A stretch of 64,000 nt of DNA, taken from contig NZ_CP100128.1 of NCBI RefSeq assembly GCF_024207115.1, forward strand, positions 4,340,001 to 4,404,000, written 5' to 3'. How positions within the stretch are numbered: the first letter of the stretch is position 1; each line of letters opens with the position of its first letter. The DNA is from Chromobacterium sp. IIBBL 290-4. GTDB lineage: Bacteria; Pseudomonadota; Gammaproteobacteria; Burkholderiales; Chromobacteriaceae. Position numbers and translations under genes: made by a program. Below the pieces are notes generated by a model. The model searched no databases. It had not been told where the DNA came from and saw only the letters and a program-made list of their open reading frames with translations. Below, piece after piece: positions 26,621-36,691 of the stretch.

Positions 26621-29590
26621 TCAGAACTCGCGCTGCGGCACCAGCACGGTGCGGTTGCCATTGCTCTCCATCGCGCTGACGATGCCGGCGGCTTCCATTT
26701 CCTCGATCAGCCGCGCCGCGCGGTTGTAGCCGATGCGCAGATGGCGCTGCACGCCGGAGATCGACGGCTTGCGGGTACGCAGCACAATCTCCACCGCCTC
26801 GTCGTACAAAGGGTCGGACTCCGTCGCCGCCTGAGCTTTGGCGGTGGCGTCGGCGGAGGCCTCATCCGCCTCGCTCTCGCCGGTCAGCAGGCCTTCCACG
26901 TAATCGGGCTCGCCGAATTGCTTCAGGTGCTCGACCACCGCATGCACTTCGTCGTCGGTGACGAAGGCGCCATGCACGCGCTGCGGATAGCCGGTGCCTG
27001 GCGGCAGGAACAACATATCGCCCTGGCCCAGCAGGCTTTCCGCACCCATCTGGTCCAGAATGGTGCGGCTGTCGATCTTGCTGGACACCTGGAAGGCGAT
27101 CCGCGTCGGAATATTGGCCTTGATCAGGCCGGTGATCACATCCACCGACGGACGCTGGGTAGCCAGGATCAAGTGGATGCCGGCGGCGCGCGCTTTTTGC
27201 GCCAGGCGGGCGATCAGCTCTTCAATCTTCTTGCCGGCCACCATCATCAGGTCGGCGAACTCGTCCACCACCACCACGATGAAGGGCAGCTTGTCCAAAG
27301 GCTCCGGCGTTTCCGGCGTCAGGCTGAAGGGATTGGGAATGCGCGCGCCGCGGGCGGCCGCATCCTTCACTTTCTGGTTGTAGCCGGCCAGATTGCGCAC
27401 GCCCAGCGCGCTCATCAGCCGGTAGCGGCGCTCCATCTCGCCCACGCACCAGTTCAACGCATTGGCCGCCAGCTTCATATCGGTCACCACCGGCGACAAC
27501 AGGTGCGGAATATCGTTGTAAACCGACAGCTCCAGCATCTTGGGGTCGATCATGATGAAGCGGACCTCATCCGGCGTGGCCTTGTACAGCAGCGACAGAA
27601 TCATCGCATTGACGCCCACCGATTTGCCGGAGCCGGTGGTGCCGGCCACCAGCAGGTGCGGCGCCTTGGCCAGATCGGCCACCACCGGTTCCCCGGTAAT
27701 GTCCTTGCCCAGCGCCATGGTCAGCCGCGAAGCCGAGCCTTGAAACACTTCGGCGGAGAAAATTTCCGACAACCGTATCATCTGCCGCTTGGGATTAGGC
27801 AGCTCCAAACCCATGCAGGTTTTGCCGGGAATGGTTTCCACCACGCGTATCGACGCCAAGCCCAGCGCGCGCGACAGGTCTTTCATCAAGTTCACCACCT
27901 GATTGCCGCGCACGCCCACCGCCGGCTCCACCTCGTAACGGGTGATCACCGGGCCGGCATAAGCATCCACCACGCTGACCTTGACCTTGAATTCGGCGCA
28001 CTTTTCCTCGATGACGATGCCGCGCTCGAGCAATTCATCCTGGCTGCAAGTCTCTTGTGCCAGATCCGCCGGGCGCAGCAAGTCCAGCCCCGGCAACATG
28101 GAATCGTCGTAGTCGGGCCGATGGCGGACCTCCGCATCTGCATCTGCCTCTGCCTCTGCCTCTGCCTCTGCAGCCGCATGCGAAGCTGCCAAGCATGGCG
28201 TGGCAAGGCCCAATGTTGAGCGCGCGGGCTCAGGCTCCGCTTCCCGCTGGACCTCATCCATCAACACCCAGGCCAGCGGCGCGGCGGCCAGTTGCTCGGC
28301 GGTGGCGGCGAGAGAAACCTCAGCCAGCGGTTCATGAATGATGGTTTGCTGCATGATGGCCGGCGCGGCATCCTCCTGTTGCACCAGCACCTCGCGCGTT
28401 TGCGGCCAGCGCCAGGGCGCGCGGGCGAGCGGCGCGGCAACTTCTTCCGGCGCCTCTTCACTCTCGCCGCTGTCCTGATGCGGGCTAGCCTCGATGGGCT
28501 GCTCTTCCTGGCCGATTGCCTCGACGCTTGTTGATGGCTCCGGCAAAGCGACCGGTTCCGATGCCGTCTCTACGGCAGGCACGCTCTGCGCATCGACCGC
28601 TTCCTCCACTATGGGCTGAGCCGATGCCAGCGCGGCTATCGTGGCCATCTCGATGGCGGCAGGCGCCGGCGGATCGACTTTGAATGAAGGCGCGGGCGCG
28701 CCGGTCGCCAGCTTCGCGTCCGGGATGCTCTGGATGTCAATCAGCGGCGCAGCCGGCGGAGTAACGGCGGATTTGCGAACCGGATCATGCGCCGGTTTGC
28801 GCAAGGATTCGATCACCACCATGGGTTTAGCCGGTTCAGGCTTGGTCTCGGGCTTGGCGCGCGGAATGGGAACCAGCTCCACCGGAGGCAGCGGCGCTTT
28901 GGCGGGTTGGGATCGACGATGGGCATGCAAGTTGGCGACGGCCGCGCGCACCTCATGGTTGCCTATCGTGGGCATTTCGCCTTCGCCGGATGGCTCCACT
29001 TCGACGCCGCGCATGCGTTGGCGGCGGCGATAATCCTGCCGCATATTGCTTTGCATTTCCGACAGGCCGATGACGGGGATGTCGTCCAGCTCGGCTGGTT
29101 GCGGAGCCGAACGCGCTTTTTTGCGATAGTCGCGCGACAGCTCCAACGTCGGAAGCTCATCAGCGGGCTCGGGCGGCAAGGAGCGATCCGCCCGCGGCAG
29201 CACGATGGTTTCCTTGGCAGCGGCGGCTTCTACGCGCTCCGCCCTGAGAGGGCGATCAATCGGCTTCGGCAGTTCCACCATGGGCGCCGTTTCGCGAGCG
29301 GGCTTCCCCGGCGCGGCCTCGTCCTGCGGGAAACGATCCGCGGCTACGGGCTCGCGCTCAGTCGCGCGCGCGAAGCTGTCTTCTTGCGGGGCAGGATGCG
29401 AGACGGAAAAAGCCCGCGCCTCGTCCTCCTCTTCGCCGAAATAATCCGGCTCGCGACGAATCTCCCTGCCCTCAATGCCCAGCAGATGATCCAGCTTCTC
29501 AGTCAATAAGGACAAGGGCACACGGCCGCTCAATACCAGCCAGGCGCCCGCGGCCGCCAACAGCAGCAAAACAAAGACAACAGCCAACAC
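26621..29590 (-). CDS. ftsK: DNA translocase FtsK, single-membrane-helix form
   Basis: This 989-residue ATP-driven DNA pump works in chromosome segregation and dimer resolution at the septum. Only one N-terminal helix is present ([18 protein letters not shown]), where E. coli FtsK has four. A linker of about 470 residues, rich in Pro, Ala and Glu, follows. The motor (about 500-870) has Walker [35 protein letters not shown], Walker [14 protein letters not shown] and [14 protein letters not shown]. The C-terminal gamma winged helix ([20 protein letters not shown]) reads KOPS. The start is a GTG at 29590 with a weak ribosome site, because no ATG lies between it and an upstream stop. A hexamer repeat encodes an Ala-Glu/Asp run in the linker. 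Neisseriales are known to carry more than one FtsK-type protein. Confidence 0.93.
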   Translation of the reverse strand: MLAVVFVLLLLAAAGAWLVLSGRVPLSLLTEKLDHLLGIEGREIRREPDYFGEEEDEARAFSVSHPAPQEDSFARATEREPVAADRFPQDEAAPGKPARETAPMVELPKPIDRPLRAERVEAAAAKETIVLPRADRSLPPEPADELPTLELSRDYRKKARSAPQPAELDDIPVIGLSEMQSNMRQDYRRRQRMRGVEVEPSGEGEMPTIGNHEVRAAVANLHAHRRSQPAKAPLPPVELVPIPRAKPETKPEPAKPMVVIESLRKPAHDPVRKSAVTPPAAPLIDIQSIPDAKLATGAPAPSFKVDPPAPAAIEMATIAALASAQPIVEEAVDAQSVPAVETASEPVALPEPSTSVEAIGQEEQPIEASPHQDSGESEEAPEEVAAPLARAPWRWPQTREVLVQQEDAAPAIMQQTIIHEPLAEVSLAATAEQLAAAPLAWVLMDEVQREAEPEPARSTLGLATPCLAASHAAAEAEAEAEADADAEVRHRPDYDDSMLPGLDLLRPADLAQETCSQDELLERGIVIEEKCAEFKVKVSVVDAYAGPVITRYEVEPAVGVRGNQVVNLMKDLSRALGLASIRVVETIPGKTCMGLELPNPKRQMIRLSEIFSAEVFQGSASRLTMALGKDITGEPVVADLAKAPHLLVAGTTGSGKSVGVNAMILSLLYKATPDEVRFIMIDPKMLELSVYNDIPHLLSPVVTDMKLAANALNWCVGEMERRYRLMSALGVRNLAGYNQKVKDAAARGARIPNPFSLTPETPEPLDKLPFIVVVVDEFADLMMVAGKKIEELIARLAQKARAAGIHLILATQRPSVDVITGLIKANIPTRIAFQVSSKIDSRTILDQMGAESLLGQGDMLFLPPGTGYPQRVHGAFVTDDEVHAVVEHLKQFGEPDYVEGLLTGESEADEASADATAKAQAATESDPLYDEAVEIVLRTRKPSISGVQRHLRIGYNRAARLIEEMEAAGIVSAMESNGNRTVLVPQREF
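28134..28169. repeat. Hexanucleotide tandem repeat in the ftsK linker
   Basis: Six consecutive hexamers, GCATCT twice and then GCCTCT four times, encode alternating acidic residue and Ala on the minus strand ([14 protein letters not shown]). Each unit is in frame, so changes in copy number only alter linker length. Confidence 0.9.
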
Positions 29591-29715
29591 GATCCAAACC
29601 CCGAATTCAAATGCCCATCATCGACGGGAGTGCGCTTATAGGCCGCCGCTAGACAGCAGCGCGGCACGGATTATATGTGACAGGATTCTAACTGTTTTCA
29701 CACTTCAATAAAGTG

Positions 29716-30222
29716 TCAAAACGTATCCCAAATCAGATATTGCACCGCCAAGGCGAATACAGCCGCGATCACATCGTCCACCATCACGCCAAAACCGCCG
29801 CCGACGCGGGCATCGAACCAGCGTATCGGCCAAGGTTTCACGATATCGAACAGGCGGAACAAAGCAAAAGCCACCAAGCAGCCGGCCCAACTTGCCGGGG
29901 CGAAAGCCAGCACCATCAGCATGCCGACCACCTCATCCCAAACGATGCCGCCATAGTCGTGCACGCCCAGCGCCTTGCCCGTCACCTCGCAGACGTAGAC
30001 GCCGATGATGAACAGCGGCACGCACAGCGCCATCAGCGCCCAGCCGCCTACGCCCAGGGCATGCAAAGGGAAGAACAGCGGAAAGGCCACCAGCGTGCCC
30101 CAGGTGCCCGGCGCTTTTCTCATCAAGCCGCTGCCAAAACCGAAAGCCAGCAAATGCGCGGGATGGCGCAACAAAAAACGCCAATTTGGCGTGACTTTCA
30201 ACGCCTCAGCCGAAGTGGTCAT
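29716..30222 (-). CDS. pgpA: Phosphatidylglycerophosphatase A
   Basis: This 168-residue inner-membrane enzyme dephosphorylates phosphatidylglycerophosphate to phosphatidylglycerol. It has four or so membrane helices and the family motifs GSGLMRKAPGTWGTLVAFPL, YGGIVWDEVVGM and GFGVMVDDVIAAVFA, whose acidic residues bind Mg. The length matches E. coli PgpA (about 170). Its start overlaps the end of thiL by 17 bases, so the two are translationally coupled, as in many Proteobacteria. It is the last gene of the rib-nusB-thiL-pgpA run. Confidence 0.95.
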   Translation of the reverse strand: MTTSAEALKVTPNWRFLLRHPAHLLAFGFGSGLMRKAPGTWGTLVAFPLFFPLHALGVGGWALMALCVPLFIIGVYVCEVTGKALGVHDYGGIVWDEVVGMLMVLAFAPASWAGCLVAFALFRLFDIVKPWPIRWFDARVGGGFGVMVDDVIAAVFALAVQYLIWDTF

Positions 30223-31156
30223 AACCTTCCTTGTCCAATTTCACGATTTGTCCGGCTGCATCCAGCAGCGCGCCGCCCTGCCCCGCCAGCGTCCGGCCAA
30301 TGCGGGTGACCCGGCAGCCGACGCCGGCGGCGGCGCGCTCTATCTGTTGTCGCTTGTCGGCCGGGGCGGTAAAGACCAGCTCATAATCATCCCCGCCCGC
30401 CGCCAGGCAGGCGAGAAACTCGCCGCGGCGCGCTTCCAGCTTGCCGTGCGAAGGCAAAGCTTCCGCCCAAACCTCGCCGGCCACCCCGGAGGCCGCCAGG
30501 ATATGCCCCAGATCCGCCATCAAGCCGTCCGACACGTCCGCCGCGGCATGCGCCAACGGCAGCAAGGCCGCGCCTAATGCCAACCGAGGTTCCGGATACT
30601 CCAGTTTGTGCCGCGCGGAGGCCAACAGTTCCGCGTCGTTTACATTCAGCCAGCCCAGACGCTGCCTGACCGCCAGCGCCCCCAACCCCAGCTCGCCCGA
30701 CACCCAGATATCGTCGCCGATGCGCGCGCCGGAACGTCGCAAGGCCTGCCCGCTGGGCGCTTCGCCCAAGATGGTGACCGATAAGGTCAATGGGCCGCCA
30801 GTGGTGTCGCCGCCGATCAACTCGACGCCGTATTTGTCCGCCAAAGCGAAAAAGCCCTCGGCGAAGGCCGATACCCAGGCTTCCTCGGCGCGCGGCAGCG
30901 CGATGGACAACAAGGCCCAACGCGGGCGCGCGCCCATGGCAGCCATGTCGGACAGGTTCACCGCCAGCGTCTTGTGCCCCAAGGCTCGCGGATCGACGTC
31001 GGCGAAAAAGTGCCGACCCTCCACCAACATGTCCACCGACATGTGCAGATCATGGCCGGCAGTCGGCCGCACGATGGCGGCGTCGTCGCCCACGCCCAAT
31101 AGCGCGGACGGCGCGGGCCGCTGAAAATAGCGGCCGATCAGTTCAAATTCCTTCAT
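30206..31156 (-). CDS. thiL: Thiamine-monophosphate kinase
   Basis: This 316-residue cytosolic enzyme phosphorylates thiamine monophosphate to the diphosphate cofactor with ATP. The sequence has the PurM-like fold signatures: LLGVGDDAAIVRPT (Mg and ATP loop), MSVDMLVEGRHFF, LAVNLSDMAAMGARP, ELIGGDTTGGPLTLS and DVSDGLMADLGHI. Length and order of motifs match E. coli ThiL. Downstream it overlaps pgpA. Upstream, 269 bases of hairpin-rich DNA separate it from nusB. Confidence 0.95.
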   Translation of the reverse strand: MKEFELIGRYFQRPAPSALLGVGDDAAIVRPTAGHDLHMSVDMLVEGRHFFADVDPRALGHKTLAVNLSDMAAMGARPRWALLSIALPRAEEAWVSAFAEGFFALADKYGVELIGGDTTGGPLTLSVTILGEAPSGQALRRSGARIGDDIWVSGELGLGALAVRQRLGWLNVNDAELLASARHKLEYPEPRLALGAALLPLAHAAADVSDGLMADLGHILAASGVAGEVWAEALPSHGKLEARRGEFLACLAAGGDDYELVFTAPADKRQQIERAAAGVGCRVTRIGRTLAGQGGALLDAAGQIVKLDKEGYDHFG

Positions 31157-31170
31157 GGCCCCTCACGCGA

Positions 31171-31391
31171 AAACACCCGCTCTGGGCGGGTGTTTCAGGC
31201 TGCGAATAAAGTGATTGGGGGCGATTCTACAGGACCCGGCAAAGCCGGGCCTCGCCACATCAGTGTCCGAGCCCGCAGCCTGCCCATCGAATCCCAATCC
31301 CCCGCCCTTGCCCTGCAAGGGAGCCTCGCCTTCAAGAAGGCGAGAGGGCACTTTGTCAACAATCTGAAACACCCGCTCTGGGCGGGTGTTC
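31171..31391. repeat. Hairpin-rich intergenic region with two copies of one palindrome
   Basis: The gap between thiL and nusB holds two copies of the same stem-loop, AAACACCCGC-TCTGG-GCGGGTGTT, at 31171-31195 and 31367-31391. Between them are CCCGGC-AAA-GCCGGG (about 31236-31251) and CTCGCCTTC-AA-GAAGGCGAG (about 31324-31343). On the minus strand this is the region downstream of nusB and upstream of thiL. The nusB-side copy could be a terminator or attenuator, though its U-run is short. The layout looks like a mosaic of REP-type repeats. No reading frame of note is present. Confidence 0.7.
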
Positions 31392-31425
31392 TTAACGGCT
31401 ATCGACTCCCGCCGGGCGGAAATGA

Positions 31426-31875
31426 TCAGTCTTGCTTGCGGCGCTGTTTTTGCGCCAGCACTTCGTCGCCGCGAACATCCGCGGCCAGCTTGTCCAGCAC
31501 GCCGTTGACGAATTTGTGGCCATCGGTGCCGCCGAAAGTCTTGGTGATTTCGATGGCTTCGTTGATGATCACCGGGTACGGCGTTTCCGGGCTCTGGGTC
31601 AGTTCCAGCGCGGCCATCAGCAGCACGGCGCGCTCCACCGGGCTGACTTCGTCCTCGGCGCGCTCGTAGTAGCGGCTCACCTGGGCGGACAGCGTTTCCA
31701 CGTCTTTGAGCACGCCGTACAGGATGCCGCGGAACAGCGTTTCGTCAGCCTTGGCGAAGTATTCGTTCTCGCGCAGGTGCTTTTCGATCAGCGAGGCCGG
31801 GCGATCCTGGTTCAATTCCCATTCATAAATGCCTTGCACGGCGAATTCGCGTGCGCGGCGGCGGGCGGTTTTCAT
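31426..31875 (-). CDS. nusB: Transcription antitermination factor NusB
   Basis: This 149-residue all-helical protein binds the boxA RNA of rRNA operons with NusE (ribosomal protein S10). It has the family start TARRRAREFAVQGIYEWELN, the ETLFRGILYGVLKDVETL helix, and VERAVLLMAALELTQSPETP followed by VIINEAIEITKTFGGTDGHK near the C-terminus. The length is close to E. coli NusB (139). It follows ribH by 66 bases on the same strand, the usual ribH-nusB order. Confidence 0.96.
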   Translation of the reverse strand: MKTARRRAREFAVQGIYEWELNQDRPASLIEKHLRENEYFAKADETLFRGILYGVLKDVETLSAQVSRYYERAEDEVSPVERAVLLMAALELTQSPETPYPVIINEAIEITKTFGGTDGHKFVNGVLDKLAADVRGDEVLAQKQRRKQD

Positions 31876-31941
31876 TAGGCGATTCCTTGAAAAGAACGAG
31901 GGAAGCGCAAAGCGCCTCCCTAGCGATGGCTGGCGGCGGTG

Positions 31942-32409
31942 TTAGCCGCGCAGCGCCTTGTGCAGATTAGCCATCTCCACCGCCACGCGGGCCGCGTCTG
32001 CGCCCTTTTCCTGCATGCGGACTTCCGCCTGCTCGTCGTTTTCGGTGGTCAGGATGGCATTGGCGACCGGAATGTCGAAATCCAGGCCGACGCGGGTGAC
32101 GCCGGCGCCGGATTCGTTCGATACCAGTTCGAAATGATAGGTTTCGCCGCGGATCACCGCGCCCAGCGCCACCAGCGCGTCGAAGCGGCCGGTTTTGGCC
32201 ATGGTCTGCAGCACCAGCGGAGCTTCCAGCGCGCCCGGCACGGTGGCCAGGGTCACATCGGCCGCGGCCACGCCCAGCTTGGACAATTCGGCCAGGCAGG
32301 CGTCGCGCAGGCCATGGCAGACCGGCGTATTGAAACGCGCCATGACGATGCCGATTTTCAGTCCCTTGCCGGACAGATTGGGTTCGATACGCTGGATAGC
32401 TTCAAGCAT
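31942..32409 (-). CDS. ribH: 6,7-dimethyl-8-ribityllumazine synthase
   Basis: This 155-residue enzyme condenses the ribityl pyrimidine with 3,4-dihydroxy-2-butanone 4-phosphate, the step before riboflavin synthase, and normally assembles into capsid-like 60-mers or pentamers. Conserved blocks are [41 protein letters not shown] (with the catalytic His) and [19 protein letters not shown] 32409 is chosen because GAGG lies 7 bases before it. A longer frame to 32460 lacks both a ribosome site and family similarity. Confidence 0.96.
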   Translation of the reverse strand: MLEAIQRIEPNLSGKGLKIGIVMARFNTPVCHGLRDACLAELSKLGVAAADVTLATVPGALEAPLVLQTMAKTGRFDALVALGAVIRGETYHFELVSNESGAGVTRVGLDFDIPVANAILTTENDEQAEVRMQEKGADAARVAVEMANLHKALRG

Positions 32410-32469
32410 GAGGGGTCCTCGCGGCGAAAACACTAAGGAAAGCCGACGATTGTACCTCAAACGCCGCGT

Positions 32470-33594
32470 TTAGGCCACGCCTGGGCCTGCGGCCTGGTCG
32501 ACATGAAAATGCCCTGGCTGGCTGAAGCCGGTCACTTCCAGCTCGAAGCCGGTCATAGACGGCAGACTGACCGGACTGGACATCAGCTTCATCCGGCCTA
32601 CGCCCAGCGCCTTGAGCATTTGCGCGCCGATGCCGAAGGTTTTGCTGTCCCACTTTTGCCGCGCCGGTTCCTGTCCCAAGGCGCGCTCTGCCAGATCGGC
32701 GCCGGTTTCGTCGCGATACAACAGCACCACCACGCCGCAACCCTCTTCCTCTATGGTCTCCAGCGCATTGGGCAGCGTCCAGGAGTGGCGGCTGCACAGC
32801 GGCGCCAGCATATCGATCACCGACAGCGGCTCATGCACGCGCACCAGCGTGTCATGATCGGGCCTAATCCGGCCCTTGCTCAGCGCCAAGTGCGTGGCCT
32901 TGGTGGTGATGTCGCGGAACACGTGCAGATCGAAGCTGCCGAACGGCGTTTCCACCGGGCGCTCGCCTACTTTCTCCACCAGCGACTCGGTGCGGCTGCG
33001 GTATTGGATCAAATCGGCGATGGTGCCTATCTTCAGACCATGCTCTTCGGCGAACTTGAGCAATTCCGGCATCCGCGCCATGGTGCCATCGTCGTTCATG
33101 ATTTCGCAGATCACGCCGGCCGGCTCCACGCCCGCCAGCATGGCCAGATCACAGCCCGCCTCGGTGTGGCCGGCGCGGATCAGCACGCCGCCGTTCTGCG
33201 CCTTCAGCGGGAACACATGGCCCGGCTGCACCAGATCGCTGGCCTTGGCCAGACGCGCCACGGCGGTCTTGATGGTGTGGGCGCGGTCGGCGGCGGAGAT
33301 GCCGGTGGTGATGCCTTCGGCCGCCTCGATGGATACGGTGAAATTGGTGCCGAAACTGGTGCCGTTGTTGCCGGTCATCATCGGCAGGTTCAGCAGTTTG
33401 CAACGCTCCTCGCTCAGCGTCAGGCAGATCAGGCCGCGGCCAAACTTGGCCATGAAGTTGATCGCCTCCGGGGTGACGAATTCGGCCGCCATCACCAGGT
33501 CGCCTTCGTTTTCGCGGTCTTCGGCATCCATCAGCACCACCATCTTGCCGGCCTGGATGTCGGCGATGATGTCTTGAATCGGAGAAATGGCCAT
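32470..33594 (-). CDS. ribB: 3,4-dihydroxy-2-butanone 4-phosphate synthase with degenerate GTP cyclohydrolase II-like domain
   Basis: This 374-residue protein makes the four-carbon precursor of riboflavin from ribulose 5-phosphate. Residues 1-205 form an intact RibB domain: [42 protein letters not shown] and [11 protein letters not shown]. The C-terminal 165 residues have the GTP cyclohydrolase II fold ([30 protein letters not shown]) but lack the zinc-binding Cys triad (the usual CLTGD...RCDCG becomes [14 protein letters not shown]) and the RQEGRGIGL loop. So a separate ribA is expected elsewhere. The start at 33594 has AAGGA before the ATG. The frame runs upstream only as a shadow of the neighbouring gene. 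Confidence 0.93.
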   Translation of the reverse strand: MAISPIQDIIADIQAGKMVVLMDAEDRENEGDLVMAAEFVTPEAINFMAKFGRGLICLTLSEERCKLLNLPMMTGNNGTSFGTNFTVSIEAAEGITTGISAADRAHTIKTAVARLAKASDLVQPGHVFPLKAQNGGVLIRAGHTEAGCDLAMLAGVEPAGVICEIMNDDGTMARMPELLKFAEEHGLKIGTIADLIQYRSRTESLVEKVGERPVETPFGSFDLHVFRDITTKATHLALSKGRIRPDHDTLVRVHEPLSVIDMLAPLCSRHSWTLPNALETIEEEGCGVVVLLYRDETGADLAERALGQEPARQKWDSKTFGIGAQMLKALGVGRMKLMSSPVSLPSMTGFELEVTGFSQPGHFHVDQAAGPGVA

Positions 33595-33623
33595 GTCTCT
33601 ATTCCTTTGTCGTTTCGCCCGTT

Positions 33624-34286
33624 CTACGCGGGCAGCAGATCCAGCGCCCGGTACTCGCCGAGCTTCGCCACCGCGCCATCGCGCAGCGCCAGCGGCTGTT
33701 TGAACAAGGGGCCGTCCACCACCAGGGTGTGGAACTCGCCCGCCTCGCCGCACGGGTCGACGCCCTCGGCCAGCATGTCTTCTATCAACTGATGATCGAA
33801 CACCCGGCCCAGCCACTTTTCGTCGACCAGGGCAGTGTTGACCATCACGATGCGCGCCGCGAAGCCCGCATCGACAAATTCTCGCGCCAGGCGCTCGCGC
33901 CTCTCCTGCCACAAGGGCAAAACGGCGCGCAGCCCGGCCTCGGCGCAAACCTGCTCCTCCCATTCGCGATGGGAGTCCAGGTCGATATCGCCGAACACCG
34001 CCGCCTCCACGCCCTCGCCTGCGGCCTGGCGCAACTGGGCGACAAAAACCTCGCGGTAAGCATCCCAGCTGGCGCGCGCCAGCCGTTGCGGCACGCCCAG
34101 CGCCGCCGCTTGCAAAGCCAGCACCTCCGGCCGCACGCCATGCGAGCGGGAGCGCTCGCCGCTTTCATCCACCATGGTCAGCAATATAGCCGGCTGAACG
34201 CCGGCCTGAACGGCCCGCCACAGCGCGAGGCAGCTGTCTTTGCCGCCGCTCCAGGAAGCCAGGGCCCGCAGGCCGGATACGCTCAC
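33624..34286 (-). CDS. Dph6-like ATP-binding protein (diphthine--ammonia ligase family)
   Basis: This 220-residue protein of the ATP_bind_4 family has an N-terminal PP-loop ASWSGGKDSCLALWRAV and the family blocks RSHGVRPEVLALQAAALGVP, AAVFGDIDLDSHREWEEQVC, MVNTALVDEKWLGRVFD and DPCGEAGEFHTLV. Eukaryotic and archaeal relatives amidate diphthine on EF-2. Bacteria lack diphthamide, so the bacterial substrate is not known. Its ATG overlaps the ribE stop by 4 bases and ribB follows 29 bases on, so it is translationally coupled inside the riboflavin operon. That suggests a role in flavin or pterin-related amidation, but only by context. Confidence 0.88.
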   Translation of the reverse strand: MSVSGLRALASWSGGKDSCLALWRAVQAGVQPAILLTMVDESGERSRSHGVRPEVLALQAAALGVPQRLARASWDAYREVFVAQLRQAAGEGVEAAVFGDIDLDSHREWEEQVCAEAGLRAVLPLWQERRERLAREFVDAGFAARIVMVNTALVDEKWLGRVFDHQLIEDMLAEGVDPCGEAGEFHTLVVDGPLFKQPLALRDGAVAKLGEYRALDLLPA

Positions 34287-34900
34287 GCAAGCGCTCCGCG
34301 CTGCGCCAGCACGCGCTCGACGGTATCGACGATGGCCTGGGTTTGTGGATCGATTTCAATATTGATTTTGTCGCCGGGGCTACGGCCGGCGATATTGGTG
34401 CGGGTCAGCGTTTCCGGAATCAAATGGACGCAGAAGCGGCGGTTTTCCACCGCGCCTATGGTGAGACTGATGCCGTCGATGCCGATATAGCCCTTGGTGA
34501 AAACGTATTTCTCCAGGCCGGCCGGCAATTCGAACCAGATGGTGCGGTTATTGGGGGATTCGATCACCTCGGCCACCGTCGCCAAGCCCATCACGTGGCC
34601 GGACATGGCGTGGCCGCCGATGTCGTCGCCGAAGCGCGCGGCGCGCTCGACATTGACGCCGTCGCCGACTTTCAGCGCGCCCAGATTGGTGACGCGCAGC
34701 GTTTCCTGCATCAAGTCGAAGTGAACCAGATCGCCGTCCACGCGGGTCACGGTCAGGCAACAGCCATTGTGCGCCACCGAGGCGCCTAATTGCAGCCCCG
34801 GCAGCATGGCTTCGGGCAGTCGCACGATATGGGTGCGAAAATCCTGCTTTTCTTCTATGGCCGCCACTGCGGCGACGCCCTGAACGATACCGGTAAACAC
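34283..34900 (-). CDS. ribE: Riboflavin synthase, alpha chain
   Basis: This 205-residue enzyme dismutates two lumazine molecules to riboflavin. It has the internal two-fold repeat of the family: MFTGIVQGVAAV at the N-terminus, SVAHNGCCLTVT and GGHAMSGHVMGLA in the first barrel, then YIGIDGISLTIGAV and HLIPETLTRTNIAG in the second. The length fits E. coli RibE/RibC (about 213). It is first in the visible riboflavin operon, 82 bases after the end of the receptor gene. I looked for an FMN riboswitch in that gap and saw none. Confidence 0.96.
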   Translation of the reverse strand: MFTGIVQGVAAVAAIEEKQDFRTHIVRLPEAMLPGLQLGASVAHNGCCLTVTRVDGDLVHFDLMQETLRVTNLGALKVGDGVNVERAARFGDDIGGHAMSGHVMGLATVAEVIESPNNRTIWFELPAGLEKYVFTKGYIGIDGISLTIGAVENRRFCVHLIPETLTRTNIAGRSPGDKINIEIDPQTQAIVDTVERVLAQRGALA

Positions 34901-34982
34901 GCTGACGCTCCTTCAATGCGACTGAATCGCGTCATTGTACCCCGCCATCGGACAGACCGTCGCCATATTCCTGACGGTCGAA

Positions 34983-36691
34983 TCAGAAGCGCCAGCTCAG
35001 GCTGGTGCGGACGGATCGTCCCATGCCTTGCGCGCCCTCGGTCAGATAAGGCCGGTAGGCGCGATTGGTCAGATTATCCACCGCCAGCCTCACCTCCATA
35101 TCCTTGCCCCAGCCCTGGCGCGGCTGCCAGCTCAGGAAGAAATTAGCCAAGGCATAGCCGGCGCGCGGCGGCATGGCATAGGCCGTGATCGCCCCGTCAT
35201 GCATAGGCACCCGGTCTTGACGGCGAACGAACTTGCCCTGCAAGCCAAACGCCAGGCCGGCGCGCGGCAATTTGACGCCAGCCGTCAGCACCAGCTTGCG
35301 CGGCGGGATGTCCACCACCGGCTCGGACGCGCCCCAAGGGTCGCGCAGGCTGTTGTCGTGATCGCCCATCGTGGACGACAGCGAAAACCCGCCAAACCAT
35401 CCGCGCGCCTGATAATCGCCCGCCAGCTCAAAGCCATGGATCTGATAGCCGCTCAGATTACGATAGAAACCGGTTCTGGGCTTGGGCGGCTGGCCCGGCG
35501 CGTCCCCGGTATTGCCGCTGCCCAGCCGCATATAAATATTGTCGGATACCCGCTGATGGTAGCCGAGCATGGACAGCTCCAGCTTATCCCCTGCCGTCCA
35601 CGCATCCCGCTTCTCATATGCCAATCCCAGATAGACGGCATTCAGCGTTTCCGGCCGCAGTTGGCGGCTGGTGGCGGGAAGCGAGGTTTGCGGAATCTGC
35701 GCCGCGTACACTTCGTCCACGCTGGGCGCCCGCCAGGTGTGTACATAATCCAGGCTGGCCCGCCAATTCTCAGACAAGCGCCCCTGCAAAGCCAAGCGCG
35801 GCGAGAAGCCGGAATAAGCCACCGGACTGTAGTCATGGCCGGCCTTGGCGACATTGTAGATAGGCGCGAGATTGGAACGGCCATACAAGGTCACCTGATC
35901 AAAACGCAGCGAAGGCGTGATAATCAGCGTATTGAACGGCTTCCATTCCTCCACCACATAGGCGGAGCGGATGCTCTCCACGCCGCGATTGGCGCCATAG
36001 GGGTTGAGCCAGCCGTAGTTGTAGTCTTTGTTCTTAACCTTGGTCGCCAGGAACGAGAGTGGATCCCAGTCCTGCCGGCTCCAGGCCGCGCCCACCGTCA
36101 GCGCATGCTTGTCGCCCAATTTGGCGCGATTGCGGACTTCCCAGCTGCGGCTGCGCTGATTGACCCAGCTCTCATGCCCGTAGGAAGCGCCATAGTCCAC
36201 CTTCCAGGTCGATTCCGGCCGAGTATCGTGCTGATAACGGCGGGATTGGCTGTAGGTCACCGACAGATCCAGCCATTCCCGCGCAGGATCGGCGTAGCGC
36301 CACTCCGCGCTGCCGGACTCGGTTTCCTGCTCGCGCCAGACGGTTTTGCGCAGCCAGGCGCCCTCCTCGCCATATCGGCGGATCTCATCGTCGCGCGGCG
36401 CATCCAGCAAACCCGCCCGCGCCGCCCACGGCGTGCGCAGCTCGGCATCCTGCCGCACCAGGCTCAGCTTGAACTGATGGCCGGCCGCCGGACGAAAGCC
36501 CAGCTTGAGCATGCCTGCGGTTTGCTCGCCGCCCGAGAACATATACTTGGCCCCATCGGCGGTCTTGCCGTCGCCGGAATGGCTCTGCGTGATATAGGCC
36601 AGAATGTCGACCGGCTGATCGCTGCCGCCGCCATAAGCCGCGGCGGATTTGCCGAACTGGCCGCCATTGCTCTGATACGAGGTTTTCAGAA
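34983..36691 (-). pseudogene. TonB-dependent receptor, C-terminal part, cut off by IS insertion
   Basis: This is about three quarters of a TonB-dependent outer-membrane receptor beta-barrel, with alternating beta strands (for example AGMLKLGFRPAAGHQFKLSL, LAVDNLTNRAYRPYLTEGA) and a C-terminal Phe (RTSLSWRF), the BAM recognition end. It begins within the 8-bp target duplication at the IS border and has no start codon or ribosome site of its own outside the IS. Deleting the IS and one duplication copy joins it in frame to the N-terminal piece (37723-38256) to give a receptor of 744 residues. The Fur box upstream suggests iron or haem uptake. The ligand is not known. Confidence 0.92.

Noticed and set aside
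32470..33963. A 497-residue version of RibB with a 124-residue N-terminal extension
   Set aside because: The extra part is the Dph6-like gene read in another frame. A ribosome site precedes the internal ATG at 33594 and the family starts there.
34901..34982. FMN riboswitch in front of ribE
   Set aside because: The gap is only 82 bases and none of the FMN element motifs is present.
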